A program made the position numbers and the translations under genes. Under the pieces are notes generated by a model. The model was not told where the DNA came from and did no database searches. It saw only the letters and a list, made by a program, of their open reading frames with translations. Below, one piece after another: positions 13,101 through 23,929 of a DNA stretch of 64,000 nt. Within the stretch, counting starts at the first letter, position 1. Each line of letters starts with the position of its first letter. Where the stretch lies: NCBI GenBank assembly GCA_028551475.1, contig CM052357.1, positions 16,477,931 to 16,541,930 on the forward strand, in the 5' to 3' direction. This DNA comes from Casuarina equisetifolia. Taxonomy: Eukaryota > Streptophyta > Magnoliopsida > Fagales > Casuarinaceae.

Positions 13101-13518
13101 AAAAAAGAGTTAAGACCGCTGTGCTTTCATTCCGCAAGTGGAGAAGAACATTATCGGTGATGAATCTTGGATGCGCGGATACCACACTCTGGCGCCCAAA
13201 TGTTTATCAGTCTAGGCGTCTCGCTTCATAGAGTGCTGTCAACTAAAAATTTGTGACAGAACCAACAATTTTCTTTGGCCGAGCTAAAGTTCCAAATGAG
13301 AGTGCAATTAAACTTCCATTAAATAGAGACTTACAGTAATCCATACAGAAAGTAGAATTGTGAACGTGCTGGACTTATATTACTGACCAAATAATGTGTT
13401 GTGTAGAAAATGATTGGAGCTGTTCGAATCAGCAAATGACTCTTGCATATCTCATGAAACTTCGCAAAAAAAAATTGATACAGGTTAAATAGGTTCTCAA
13501 CATGGGTTTCCATGGCTT
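10141..13518. other. Unassigned intergenic stretch
   Basis: AT-rich with two slightly GC-richer patches (about 12540-12640 and 12960-13260). Open frames are at most 80 codons and show no domain. I see no tRNA, rRNA, LTR end or exon series here. Confidence 0.45.
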
Positions 13519-13722
13519 TGTAAAAAAGTGAAAACCTAAGGGAACATAATGAATTTCTCTATTTCTATGTATCTAATTACAAGCTTTTCATGTTACATTT
13601 ATGTGGAATCAAACCTAAGCTAACAAAGAAAGACAAAATATACACAATAAATACAAAGATATTAAGCCAAATTGTAGGGCTCAATATGGTAATGAAGTTG
13701 GTGAGATAGCTATGCATTAACA
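13519..13722 (-). repeat. 3' LTR of the 13519-20548 copia element
   Basis: 204 bp, read on the minus strand as TGTTAATG...CTTTTTTACA. It closely matches 20347-20548 across its length, with scattered substitutions and small indels. It directly follows the polypurine tract of the element. Confidence 0.88.
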
Positions 13723-13731
13723 TTCCCCCTC

Positions 13732-15010
13732 AAGCTAAAAATCTGAACATGTCAAATATTCCAAGCTTAGAGAAGATGCCAATGCTAATTGTTATGAAGT
13801 GCCTTTGTCAATAAATCAACAAGTTGTTCTTTTGTGGATATATGATGATTTCTTGTTGAAGCTTTTCTCTAACATAGTGGCAATCAACATCAATGTGCTT
13901 AGTATACTCATGAAATATAAGCTTAGCTGTGATATTCTCCATAGCTTCATTGTCACAATGCAGTAGTGTGGGATGCTTCATGTAAAAACCAAAATCCTTA
14001 AATAGTCCAATGATCCAAACTATTTCACAAGTGATGACCTACATGGTTCGGTATCCTCCTTATACAGAAAAGAATGAGACAATCAGCTATTTCTTGGATC
14101 GCCATGATATTAGGGAATTGCACAACATAATGTAGAAACCAGTGGTGGATCGTATTGTCATAGGGCATGTACTATAATCAGAGTCACAATAAACACATAG
14201 CTTAAACTGAGATGAGGATGGAAAAATGAAACCCAGCCTTGGATAACTCTTAAGTATCTGATTACTTTTAAAGCTGCCTCCATTTGGCACTATTTTGAAT
14301 CATGCATGAATTGACTAAGAAACTAGACTAGGAAAATACTATCAAGTTTGGTGAGTGTTAGGTAAATCAGTCATCCAATAAGTTGCTAATATATTGATGG
14401 ATCGGCAAGATGTGGATCTTCCAACTTTTCTTTAGAACCTGCATCATACTTAATACTTGTAAACTTCTTGTTTTGTTCCATGGAAATCAATGATGACTTG
14501 GATCCAATGAGGCTTATTTTAGAAATGAATTTTAGTGTGTAATTCTATTGACTCAAGGATATACCATCTAAAGAGAGAGCAATTTCAAGGCCTAGAAAAA
14601 ATTTTAATGGACCAAGGTCTTTCAATAAGAAAATAGCATGTAGATATTACTTAAGGTTTAAGATTCCCTCTTGACTATTTCCTATAATCAAGATGTCATT
14701 GACATAAATAAGTAAGACCATAAAAGAAGTACTTCTCCCTTTGGTGAACAAGGAGTAGTCATGATAGGATTAAATGAAACCATGCGCAAGTTGTGTTTTG
14801 GTGAATTTGGCATTTCACTACCTGGAGGCTTGCTTCAACCCATAGAGAGATTTTCACAATTTGTATACAAGAAACTCCCCCTGATTGCAAAATCTAAGGG
14901 GAAGCTGCATATAAACCTTCTTAGAAGGAATGCGTTCTAGATGTCTATATGATAAAGTGGCCAATGATGAACAACTACAATAGAAAAGATGAAATGTTTT
15001 GCCATAAGAG
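13732..15010 (-). pseudogene. copia RT C-terminal part and RNase H, broken
   Basis: Minus-strand downstream half of the RT-RNase H region of the 13519-20548 element. The part next to the solo LTR carries a damaged FSxMAK...LSYRHLE-type block, an LPLRF segment and the SLYGLKQA block. Further down (14290-14087) RNase H is recognisable: VYCDSDYSTCP, RSTTGFY and SLISWRSKK, corresponding to the acidic YxDADxAG and SWxSKKQ motifs. The C-terminus near 13990-13860 holds an LLHCDNEA...H.YTKHIDVDCHYVREK-like segment, the end of copia RNase H. Stops interrupt every part. RNase H would remove the RNA strand during reverse transcription. Confidence 0.8.
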
Positions 15011-15015
15011 AAAAG

Positions 15016-16636
15016 TGTTGGAAAATAAGGGTTTTGTTTGTGACAAAATGTATATATGAATATATTTGTTGAAATATGTTTTTCATAAGTGTAAAAGAAA
15101 ATCATAGGAAGTAAAAGGTGTACAAATTATAATATCAATTAATGATATTATAAAGTAACCGGGTTCCTACATTTCTTATATAATGTCACTATAATAGTGT
15201 TCTTAAGAAGTAATTTATTTAATTTCATTATATAATATCTTGAGAACAAGGCTTACCAAATTAAAATTAAATATGTCATACATTGTGATTAAGAAAAAAT
15301 GATACTTGCTTTTGCTTTGATGAAGGTTGAAGTATATGGCTCTATTTTTGGAACAAACTTTAGTTCTATTAAGAACTTATATTATATCATTCTTGGATTG
15401 ATATTAACTTTCGGCTTGTTTATATTTTCAGTCTGATTGCATTCTTGGCTTGGCTGTATTCGGCCTGGTTATATTCTTAGCATGTCTCTATTCTTGACCT
15501 AGCTGTGGTCTTGGCCTGTCTCATGACCCACTTATTTATTCAGTAGATAAGTGAGCTCGGTTGATGATGAAACTCACTATTTCATTTACACACCATCTTA
15601 CTTATTCACCTAATGCCCTAAGAGCATATTATCGACGACTATTGAAATGTGCGAGAGAGAGAGAAAGAGAGAGATGGAGGAACGGCGCCGTTAGTGACTG
15701 AATCCTTAACAGGAGGATTTCTAAAGAGACCAATGTCAGAACGGTCTGATTCGAGCTAGAGAAGGAAGATTTGAAGGCTGATTTACTGTTCCAATGGGAA
15801 GATAGCTTCATCATTGAGGTTTGAAAAGTTTGAAATCCTAGCTCTAATTTTTCTATTTAAGAAGAGCTATTTTATGGAGAAGGGTTCAACACTTACAATA
15901 ATTTGAAGTTCTCTTTGAGTAAAGGATCGACTATTGAGCTCATCTTTTGATCATTCAATCTTTTTAACTTTTGGTGAAATACAAGCTTACAGTGATATTG
16001 TGATTAAATACTTATTCATTCATTTATATTATCGATTGGATCTTGTATAACTCTGTTTATATGTTGATTTCATTAAAAATACTTATTGCACATAAATATT
16101 GAAAGGAATCTGAAACCCTAATTGATTTCAATTTAAGGTTTTCGTGATAGAAGCTTTGAATTATTATATTTGCATTAAATCAACTCCTTTAGGTTGCAGA
16201 ATCCCACAACTTGTCATATTATTTGGGATTTGTAATTGATTTATGATCTTTTGATCATATTGTGTAACATTGTACAAGAAATTCCTTGAAGAGGAATTGT
16301 TTGAGTTAAGGAGAACATTTTCTCCTAACTTGGTTGAGTAAAGGAGACTTCAATCAATTTGATTGAAGGAGAAGAGGATGGATGTAGGACTCAACATGTA
16401 AGTGCCGAGCCACCGTGGTAAATTTGGTGTCAATCTCTTGATACATATAAGTGTGACAATACTCTTGATAACATGTTGTTTGACTTGGAAGTAAAGCATC
16501 ATATGTGTTCAAATTATATTAACATTATTTGTGTGACTTGTCCAGCATATTGAGTTGAGCATTTGTTAATATAACCATTTTAATTGCTAGTTATAACAAT
16601 TCAACACTTCTTCTTGTTAAGCCATAAAACCCAACA
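15016..16636 (+). repeat. Solo LTR, Sirevirus-like copia family, with perfect TSD
   Basis: 1621 bp starting TGTTGGAAAATAAG and ending CATAAAACCCAACA. It is flanked by AAAAG at 15011-15015 and AAAAG at 16637-16641. No PBS, gag or pol follows; the sequence on both sides is the minus-strand copia element whose RT frame it splits. This is the classic product of recombination between the two LTRs of a full element. Both ends match the LTR at 58660-60241. A perfect 11-bp-arm palindrome (15127-15137 and 15143-15153) lies in U3. Confidence 0.93.
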
Positions 16637-16641
16637 AAAAG

Positions 16642-17000
16642 GTATTTGGAAAGTCAATCCCTTAACACTGATTAAAACCTTTAGCAACAAGTCGAGCTTT
16701 GTAGCTTTCAATGGAGTTATCAACATAGTACTTGATCTTGTAGACCCATTTGCATTTAACAAGACATTGGACAAGGGGCAAAGGAACCACATCCCAAGTA
16801 TGATTTTCCTTAAGAGTAGTAAACTCAACATCCATATTAGCAACCTAATTAGGATCAGTAATAGTTTCATAATAGGAGGAAGGTTCTTGGGTGATAGAGA
16901 TAGAGGTAATGAAGTGTCGATATAGGGGGTGACAATTGTGAGGGAAATATATTTAGAGATACGGTATAGTGAGGTGCATGAAAAGGTAGGTAGGGTAGGG
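16642..17000 (-). pseudogene. copia reverse transcriptase N-terminal part, broken
   Basis: Minus-strand upstream half of the RT of the 13519-20548 element. It reads ENHTWDVVPLP, then CKWVYKIKY, then SIESYKARLVAKGFNQ, the conserved opening of copia RT, followed by a stop and GIDFPNTF, and then the solo LTR. The 177-codon open frame at 16601-17134 on this strand is in a different frame and has no family resemblance, so I do not treat it as the protein. Confidence 0.8.
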
Positions 17001-18885
17001 CATAAATAGTTTAAGGTCCAAATGGGAGGATGAGTAGGACATGTAGATTGGCAAAAGGAAAGGAGCTGGTGAAATAAGTGGTAAGGAAATAGGAAGGTCA
17101 TCAATAAGGGTGGGCTCAGCAAGTAATGGGTCAAGAAGGGTACCTAAATGAAAAGGACTATCTAGAAAATCTGGAAGGTCAACAAGTAATGAAAAGGAAG
17201 TATAAATGTTAATATTGGAGATGATTGGAGGCATCGGGGCTAGCAGGCTGTTTGCAGCAAGTAAAGGATTAGAAGAGGGAGAAATGAATTAAAAAGGGAA
17301 AATAATTTCCTGAAAAATAACATTATGACTAACAAAGAAGTGGTGAGCAAAATGATCATATAAATGATAACCTTTCTAAGAGAAAGAGTAACTCATGAAA
17401 ATGTAAGGGGTTGCATAGGGGCTAAATTTATCATGAGTACCTAAAATGGTGGCATAACAATGGTAGCCAAAAACATAGAGATGATTAAGAATAAGAGGTT
17501 TGCCAAAGAGTGTTTCAAAATGGTTGATGTCATGAAGAGATGATGATGGGAGATAATTAATAAGATAAGTAATAATGAGAAGAAATTTTGCCTAAAAAGA
17601 ATGAGGGGTATGAGCTTGAAACATTAAAGCTTGAGCAACATTGAATAGGTGTCAGTGTTTACGTTTAACAACTTTGTTTTGCTGAGTGTGGACATAGGAG
17701 GATTCTTGCAAGATCCTAAGTTAAGAGAGAAAAGATTGACATTTGGAGGAGAAGAATTTAGAACCATTGTCAAAACGGATATGTCAAACAATAGAGCCAA
17801 ATTAAGTCTGGACAAAGGAGAGAAAGTGTTAAATTTTGGAAAAGACTTAAGTCTTAAATTTTAAAAGAAACATCCAAGTAGCATGAGAGAAGTCATCTAC
17901 AATGGTAAAAAAGTATTTGGCACCATTATAGATTGAGGTCCAATAAGGACCCCAAAGGTCCATATGTACCAACTTGAAAATGGAGTAAGTCATACTATGA
18001 CATGTGGAAAAAGGTTGCTATGTCTATTTAGCTAGAAGGCAAAATAGAACAAGAAAAAGATGTAGGATAAGTAATTAAACGACCAAAAGAAGTCAAAGTT
18101 TTCAAAAAGGAATGACCCAACTATTTATGCAAAAGAGCATAAGTAATATTATTGATACAAACAAAATTACAACCCAAAGACTAAGTTGGAGTATAAAAAC
18201 AAGTTTGAGGGAAAACTAAAAAATAAAAAAAAAATAGAATGGAAATGAGTAGGGAAATTAAAGCAGAGATAGTAAAGCCCACAATCAGCCTTGCCAAGCT
18301 TGATTAGACCCCTAGTCATATGGTCTTAAAAAACACAAAATTGATCAAAAAAGAAAGCCACACAATTATTGTCATGAGTTAGTTCAATTGAAAGTAGATT
18401 ATATTGGAAACAAGGAGCATAAAGAACATTATTGAGATAGAGTTTAGGACAAGGGCTATAATGGCTAATATGGGTGATAGGGCTAAGTGTTTTATCAAGT
18501 AATGTAGTGCTAATAAGGGCAACTCATGAAGAGACAAAATCAAGAACATATAATGTGCATGTGATGTAGTCAATGGCCATATAGTGAGCTATAGCCCAAT
18601 GGACCAACCAAAGACACTACTTGGGCTAGAGGAGCGAATGATAAAAAATATTGGTGCTTAGAGGTGGTGGGTAGGTGGTTAGCCTAAAAGAGACCCACTA
18701 AAGAAGTCCAAGTGGGGCAAATGTTGAGGCTTATAGCCAAGAGGCTTATTGGCCCCATCATGAAATGGGGTATGAAGCCCATGGGTAGATGTAGCATGGG
18801 CTAGAGGCCCATTAGAACTAGATCTATGGTGAGACCTACCATGTGACTTAGACCTTCCATTTGTTAGGTAGCCCACAAAGAGATA
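17000..18885 (-). pseudogene. copia protease and integrase remnant
   Basis: Minus-strand pol of the 13519-20548 element between gag and RT. Near 18600-18380 are fragments of the protease to pre-integrase region, including LNNVLYAPCFQYNLLS-like sequence. Near 18200 comes HMTRGLIKLGKADCGLYYL, typical of the GAG-pre-integrase segment. Integrase follows, with an ALLFDISV...NSSPPNVNLF segment (17815-17624) in a shifted frame and a FGCHCYA...KFSP...YIFMSYS segment near 17480-17400, the copia integrase C-terminal side. The part nearest RT (17234-16953) is Pro/Leu-rich linker. Integrase would insert the DNA copy into the genome. No intact D,D-35-E triad is readable. Confidence 0.65.
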
Positions 18886-19827
18886 ATAACTTTCCTTAAG
18901 GTGACCGTGTTTATTGCAATGGGTGCAAACAAGCCTAGTATAGGAGGCTTCGCCTAAAGAAGTAAACCTGCCTAACCCAATTGATAGGGTTAGACTAACT
19001 TAGGAGTCCTACCTTGTGCACGAAGAAAGAGGCCCAACTTAGAGGAAGGCTAGGTGGAACACTTTGCCTATAAGGCATTAGGGGTTGCCACCAAGAGAGA
19101 AACAAGTGTTAGTGGTGGTGTGCTAGAACAAGTCCTATTTTGTTAAGGAATAAAGCTTTTCCACACTTGAAAACTCATCGTAGGATAGGACAGTGGATGA
19201 AAGGGTAGAGAATTCCTCCAATAGGGCTAAAGGAAACTTTAGCACTTGATCTTCTTTCTTGCATTGTCAAATTTGCTTGTTAGTGTCGTAGGTGCTGCCA
19301 TAATAATAGTGAAGGAAGGGTTGTTAAGAATCCAAATCACTCTAAAGCTCCTCCAAGTGGAGGTAGAATGAGGTGAGAGTGGCATTAGAGGCATTGGGAG
19401 ATAGTTGAAGGTCACCAATGGCCTATTTTAGTGAGAATTTTTGGGTCCCACTAATTTTGTCAAAGTTATCTTAAAGGAGTTACCATACATCAAGAATGGT
19501 GTAGACAATGGAGACCATAGGCTCGAGCAACAAGTGAATCAAGTGGGTTAACCACATTTTCATGGCCGCATGACATTGGTCTCAATGGTCGGCAACTTCA
19601 CCTTCTTTAATGGGTTACGAGATCTTATTAGTAAGAAACCCCATCTTATTCCGAGCAAGGAATTCCATTTGAATTTGATTACTTAGGACATGTTAAATGG
19701 CCTTGCCAATGAGCTTTTAGGACACAATGCACATCGGCTGAAGATTAGCGGTAGTGTGATGGAAGGGGTCATGAAGAGGAGAAGTAGGGGTGGCAGAATT
19801 GGGAAAAGAGGCATTGACAGTGACCAT
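18886..19827 (-). pseudogene. copia gag remnant with mutated zinc knuckle
   Basis: Starts at the ATG at 19827 (MVTVNASFPNS...), which fits the short N-terminal lead of copia gag, with a 519-base leader back to the 5' LTR. Stops appear within the first 40 codons. The C-terminal zinc knuckle is at 18886-18927: C-T-H-C-N-K-H-G-H-L-K-E-S-Y, so the spacing CX2CX4HX4C is kept but the last cysteine is tyrosine. An HGRSHHRSS-type basic and His-rich tail follows (18876-18679). Confidence 0.75.
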
Positions 19828-20330
19828 TAGAGAGAAAAGGGCGGTTAATGTTGCAAAAATTGGTAATTAGGGATTTAGGGTTTGGATAATTTTATGGCAA
19901 ATTTTGAGGAATTTAAGGAATTTAGCTTTGAAGAACTTTGGAATTTGGGAAATTAGGGTTTTTTGAAAAAAGAAGGAATTGAGAATTAGGTTTTCAGAAT
20001 TGAGGGATTGAGAAAAAAAAAAGACAATTGTGAAAAGTGAGAAATGAGTGGAAGTGGAATTTGGACATGTGGAAAAGAGAGTAAAAAAGTAAGTGATGAT
20101 TGTTTATGGAAACGAGAAAGGAACAAGACACAAAGAAAGGAAAAAGAAACAAGATGGAAGTGGAGTCTTGGGAAACATGAGAAGAATAAGATAGAAAAGA
20201 AAGGAGAAAGAGGAATGGGAGAAAAAGTTGTACCAACAATATAGAAGTGGATAAAAAACTGGCCAACAAAAGGCTATAACTCGATGAAAAAAGCTATAAG
20301 AAAAAGATATGTGGCAAAAGCTAGGATTGT

Positions 20331-20346
20331 ATGGTGATTAATACCA
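20331..20346 (-). other. Primer-binding site, degenerate
   Basis: The minus strand starts TGGTATT directly after the 5' LTR end at 20347, matching six to seven bases of the initiator-Met primer site and then diverging. The position, directly inside the LTR, is the main support. Confidence 0.6.
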
Positions 20347-20548
20347 TGTAAGAAAGTGAAACTTCGAGGGAGCAAAATAACTTTCTCTATTGTTGTGTAT
20401 CTAATTACAAGCTTTCATGTTACATTTATAGGGAACCAAACCTAAGCTAACAAGGAAAGACAAATATACATAATAAATGCAAAGATATTAAGCTAAATTG
20501 TAGGGCTCAATATGGTAATGAAATTGGTGAGATAGTTATGCATTAACA
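20347..20548 (-). repeat. 5' LTR of the 13519-20548 copia element
   Basis: 202 bp, minus strand TGTTAATG...CTTTCTTACA. It pairs with 13519-13722. It is followed on the right by AGCTT, the imperfect partner of GGCTT at 13514-13518. Confidence 0.88.
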
Positions 20549-21765
20549 AGCTTTGCCTTGAGCTTCTCTAGCTACTTAGATCCATGAACTAACATCCATT
20601 TATTGGTTGGTTGAACTCCTTTGTAGTTCATGCAATGATGTGCCTTAATTAATGGCCTTTCATTGTGACAACAAGGTCACTATGTAGGATACAACAAACC
20701 TAATTCCATGAGCACACAAAGTTGATTATCAATTGACAAAAGATAAGATTGGAAAAAGTGTGCTTAGGACCAAGTACATAAGGACATTGGATTAGTTGTC
20801 TAATATATTGATTATGCTTTTGGATATTATCTTTTGGCATTTCTATGTATTTTATATATCTCAAAATTTACAATATAAAGTAGTTTAATTAGTCATTCAT
20901 CATCTAAGCTCCAAACTAGAAGTTGAGAAATTCCATAACTCATGTAACTACTAAAAAATGGAACTTCTATCAATTTCCTCTCCATTTCTTTTTTCAACTT
21001 TGAGTGAATATCATACTCGAATTTGGTTACTAATTGTAAAGGTTTATTTTTAACTTACAAGATGCTTTTTTAGTTTTAAACTAGTAATTATTTCATTTTC
21101 ACTTTTAACAAATTTATTCCATTGCACTTTTTAGAGATCATCCATGTTTCTCATGTTATGAATAAGGATATTCCTTGCTTATTTTGATAATGACAAAAAG
21201 AGAAAGCTTTGAATATGATTTTCATGTTAGAAAAACTATACCAAAAAGAAATTAATATAAGGTATTACTGAATATAATATTTTCATCAAATTAATTGGGG
21301 ATAAATGACATTATGTTAGAAATAATCGCATTTCATTAATGCCATATATTGATATTTGGAATAAACTTTTCTTCACACACTCAATGTGGTGGACTCAAAA
21401 TGATTGGGTTGTGATCCACTTTCTATAAAGAAAAGCCTAGATTTACTATAGCCTATTTTCTAGATTTGCTTGCTAGATTAAGTGGGTTGTTTGTTTTCTT
21501 TTATTTTACATAATTGGTCCAGGCTCAAGTGAAATGAGCGTTTCACTGTTGCAACCACTCACGCTCTCTACAATGAAGGTAGAAAAGCTATGTTTCTTGA
21601 GAAACGATTGAGATTGATTTTTACAACCCAAGGAATCTAATGTCACAAGGCTACGTCTTATGACTACAGGTTCATGTGAACTAATCACTAGGTGTCAACC
21701 ACACCCAATCTCAACTTTGTCTTTCTCCTAAACAAGAGAAAAACAAGTCTTAGTACAAGGATTTT
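20549..21765. other. Unassigned stretch
   Basis: AT-rich sequence without a recognisable gene, LTR or RNA. Open frames are short and featureless. Confidence 0.4.
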
Positions 21766-22231
21766 ACATATGATCATTAATTCAATACAAACCTTAGTTT
21801 TTAAACTAGATTTGAATGATATATTAAATACAATGTTTGTTTAGCTATCTACTAATACGTAAAGATATGTAAATTCTTCCATGTATTGTTTTCTTGATTC
21901 TTGGACAATAAAGAGAAAAATCACAAAGCCCATATATTTGTACCAACAACCAACCAAGTATTTTGAATATAAGATATGTGTAAGTCACCAAATATACATA
22001 TGATCATTAATTCAATGCAATCCCTACTTCTCAAGCTAGATTTGAATGATATATTAAATACAATGTTTAGCTATCTAGTAATACATAAAGATATGTAAAT
22101 TTTCCATGTATTGTTTTCTTGATTCTTGCACAATAAAGAGTAAAATCATAGAGCTCATATATTTGCAACAAGAACTAACCAACCAACCAAGTATGTTAAA
22201 TATAAGATATGTGTAAGTCACCAAATATACA
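21766..22231. repeat. 230-bp direct tandem duplication
   Basis: Two copies at about 21766-21995 and 21996-22231, each starting ACATATGATCATTAATTCAA and ending TAAGTCACCAAATATACA. They share nearly all of their sequence, with a few substitutions and small indels. The second copy ends about 50 bp before the 5' target duplication of the copia element at 22286. Confidence 0.85.
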
Positions 22232-22285
22232 ATGGTGCACATATCAATGGGTGTAAAAGTGTGAGTTTCTTCAGTTAACACAATG

Positions 22286-22740
22286 TGTTGGTAGTTCATC
22301 CTTATCAAATAGCTTAGAAGATAAGAAGATAAGAGTTTGAAGTCAAAAATGGATGCAACAGCAACCAAATTTGGACCTGCAGAATTTGACAACAAACGGT
22401 ATACTATCTTGTAATCATCTTATCTATATGAAAATAGCTGTGGAATAGCCTGAAAATCTCTTGAAGATAAAGTATTATGTCTCTAGTGTTTAATTTTTTT
22501 TTCTATAAATTAGAGGTTTGTGTTAGAAAACGTAAGTGAGAAATCCCTAGAGAGAATTCAGTTTTTGCAAAAACTAAAAATGGAGCAGTTTTTTGTATCA
22601 ATTTTGAAAGCTTCTAACTTTCTCCCTACTTAATGAAATTTCATGTTTCTTGCCAGATCTCTTCCTTGTCTTGTCTAGTTTATGTTAGAATCAAGTTTTG
22701 TCTTATTCCATTGTGTATTGAGTTAGAAATCAATCCTACA
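22286..22740 (+). repeat. 5' LTR of the 22286-26475 copia element
   Basis: 455 bp, starting TGTTGGTAGTTCATCC and ending CAATCCTACA. It is preceded by CAATG and followed after three bases by the PBS. Matches 26028-26475 over nearly its whole length. Confidence 0.9.
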
Positions 22741-22743
22741 AAG

Positions 22744-22760
22744 TGGCATTGGAGTCAAGT
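22744..22760 (+). other. Primer-binding site, initiator-Met tRNA type
   Basis: TGGCATTGGAGTCAAGT, a variant of TGGTATCAGAGC, three bases after the 5' LTR end and about 95 bases before the gag start codon. Confidence 0.7.
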
Positions 22761-22854
22761 TGTTACCCAAAATTTCTGCAAAATCTGTTTTATTGTTCCA
22801 TTGAAGTTTCCTTCAAAATCAAGCCTTTTTTAAAAAAACTTCAAGCCTTCAAGG

Positions 22855-23547
22855 ATGTCAGAATCCATCCATTACAAGACTCCTCTTCTTAATGAAACAA
22901 ACTATGGTGACTGGAGTATGCAAACAAGAATCATACTTGGTTCTCCTGGTTTGTTAAAATTTGTTGAAGAAGGTTATAAAGCACCTACAACAAGGAGGGC
23001 TGAGGAAGTCATGTCAAATGCTAGGAAAGCTACCTTGGAGGAGCATAGGCAAAAAGATTAAAAAGCCTTTCTTGTGATCATGCAAGGCATGGACAACAAG
23101 TTGTTCAAGAAGATTTTTGCACTACCTACATCAAAAGTTGCATGGGATCGCTTTAGAAAAATGTTCCAAGGAGAGGCAAAATCAAAACAGGTAAAGCTTC
23201 AATCTCTTAGGTGTGACTTTGAGCTATTAGAAATGTTAAAGAATGAAACCATTGATAGCTATGTGTGTAGAATTCATGATGTAGTAAATGAAATGCATAA
23301 GTGTGATGAGGAGGTAGATGAGAGAAAGGTGATTGAAAAATTGTTGAGAACTTTGGTGGATGATTTTGATTTTACTGTGGCTATTATAGAAGAATCCAAA
23401 GACTATCCAAAGTTGTCATTAGATGATGTTTTAGGAACCTTGCATGCACACATGATCAAGATAAGACAAAAGAAGGAGAGGAAGCAAAGACTAGAACATG
23501 CTTTCCAAAGTAAGTTAGAAATAAAGGAGTGTATAGAAACTAGTTAA
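22855..23547 (+). pseudogene. copia gag, one in-frame stop
   Basis: Starts MSESIHYKTPLLNETNYGDW at 22855, the N-terminal DUF4219-type copia gag segment (hydrophobic residues, then NY.DW). One TAA at 23059-23061 splits it; translation in the same frame resumes as KAFLVIMQGMDNKLFKKI and runs through the UBN2 domain (VAWDRFRKMFQGEAKSK, LRCDFELLEMLKNETIDSYV, LSLDDVLGTLHAHM) to a stop after 23547. About 230 codons in all. The CCHC knuckle lies further on at 23769-23810 in C-F-K-C-Q-R-F-G-H-M-A-R-D-C form, intact, but beyond extra stops. Gag would form the particle; this copy cannot be made in full. Confidence 0.88.
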
Positions 23548-23768
23548 AGGAGAAATAAAGGAGGAAACTGATGGTCTAGAGGGAGAAATAATTTTGGAAG
23601 AGGTGAAAGACAAAGAGGAAGAGGTGTACAGAGTAACTATAACAATAAAAGGAGTGAGCAAGGTAAAACCTATTCTACAGCAGAAAATCATAACCATTAA
23701 AATAGTTCAACCCGTGGTGCTAGGGGGAGCTTTAAAGGTAGGTTAATTCAAGGAATGGGAGAGTTTAA

Positions 23769-23810
23769 TGCTTTAAGTGTCAAAGGTTTGGTCACATGGC
23801 TCGTGATTGT
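23769..23810 (+). other. Intact CCHC zinc-knuckle coding block
   Basis: Codes CFKCQRFGHMARDC, spacing CX2CX4HX4C, the RNA-binding knuckle at the end of copia gag. All four metal ligands are kept, although the frame around it is interrupted. Confidence 0.85.
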
Positions 23811-23929
23811 AGAGTAGAGCTAAGAAGGGATGATAGAAACTATCATGTTGAAAATAAAAAGGAAGAAGAAGAAGAAGAAAGTGATGAAAAACCTATTTTG
23901 TTGGCTATTAAGAAAGGTACTATAGATGG

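Larger units (their letters stand above)
13519..20548 (-). mobile_element. Complete but dead Ty1/copia element with 0.2-kb LTRs
   Basis: A full-structure copia retrotransposon on the minus strand: 5' LTR 20347-20548, PBS 20331-20346, leader, gag start at 19827, protease, integrase, reverse transcriptase, RNase H, a polypurine tract (GAGGGGGAA on the minus strand at 13723-13731) and 3' LTR 13519-13722. Flanking five-base repeats are GGCTT (13514-13518) and AGCTT (20549-20553), matching at four of five bases. The element is split in its RT domain by a solo LTR at 15016-16636; without that insertion it would be about 5.4 kb, a normal copia length. The order gag-PR-IN-RT-RH is the copia order. 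Stops and frameshifts are spread throughout. Confidence 0.9.

Noticed and set aside
12960..13260. GC-richer patch considered as rRNA or tRNA remnant
   Set aside because: I could not fold a tRNA or recognise conserved rRNA blocks in it.
16601..17134. 177-codon minus-strand frame
   Set aside because: It is out of frame with the copia RT motifs that overlap it, and its Leu/Pro/Ser-rich sequence matches no family.
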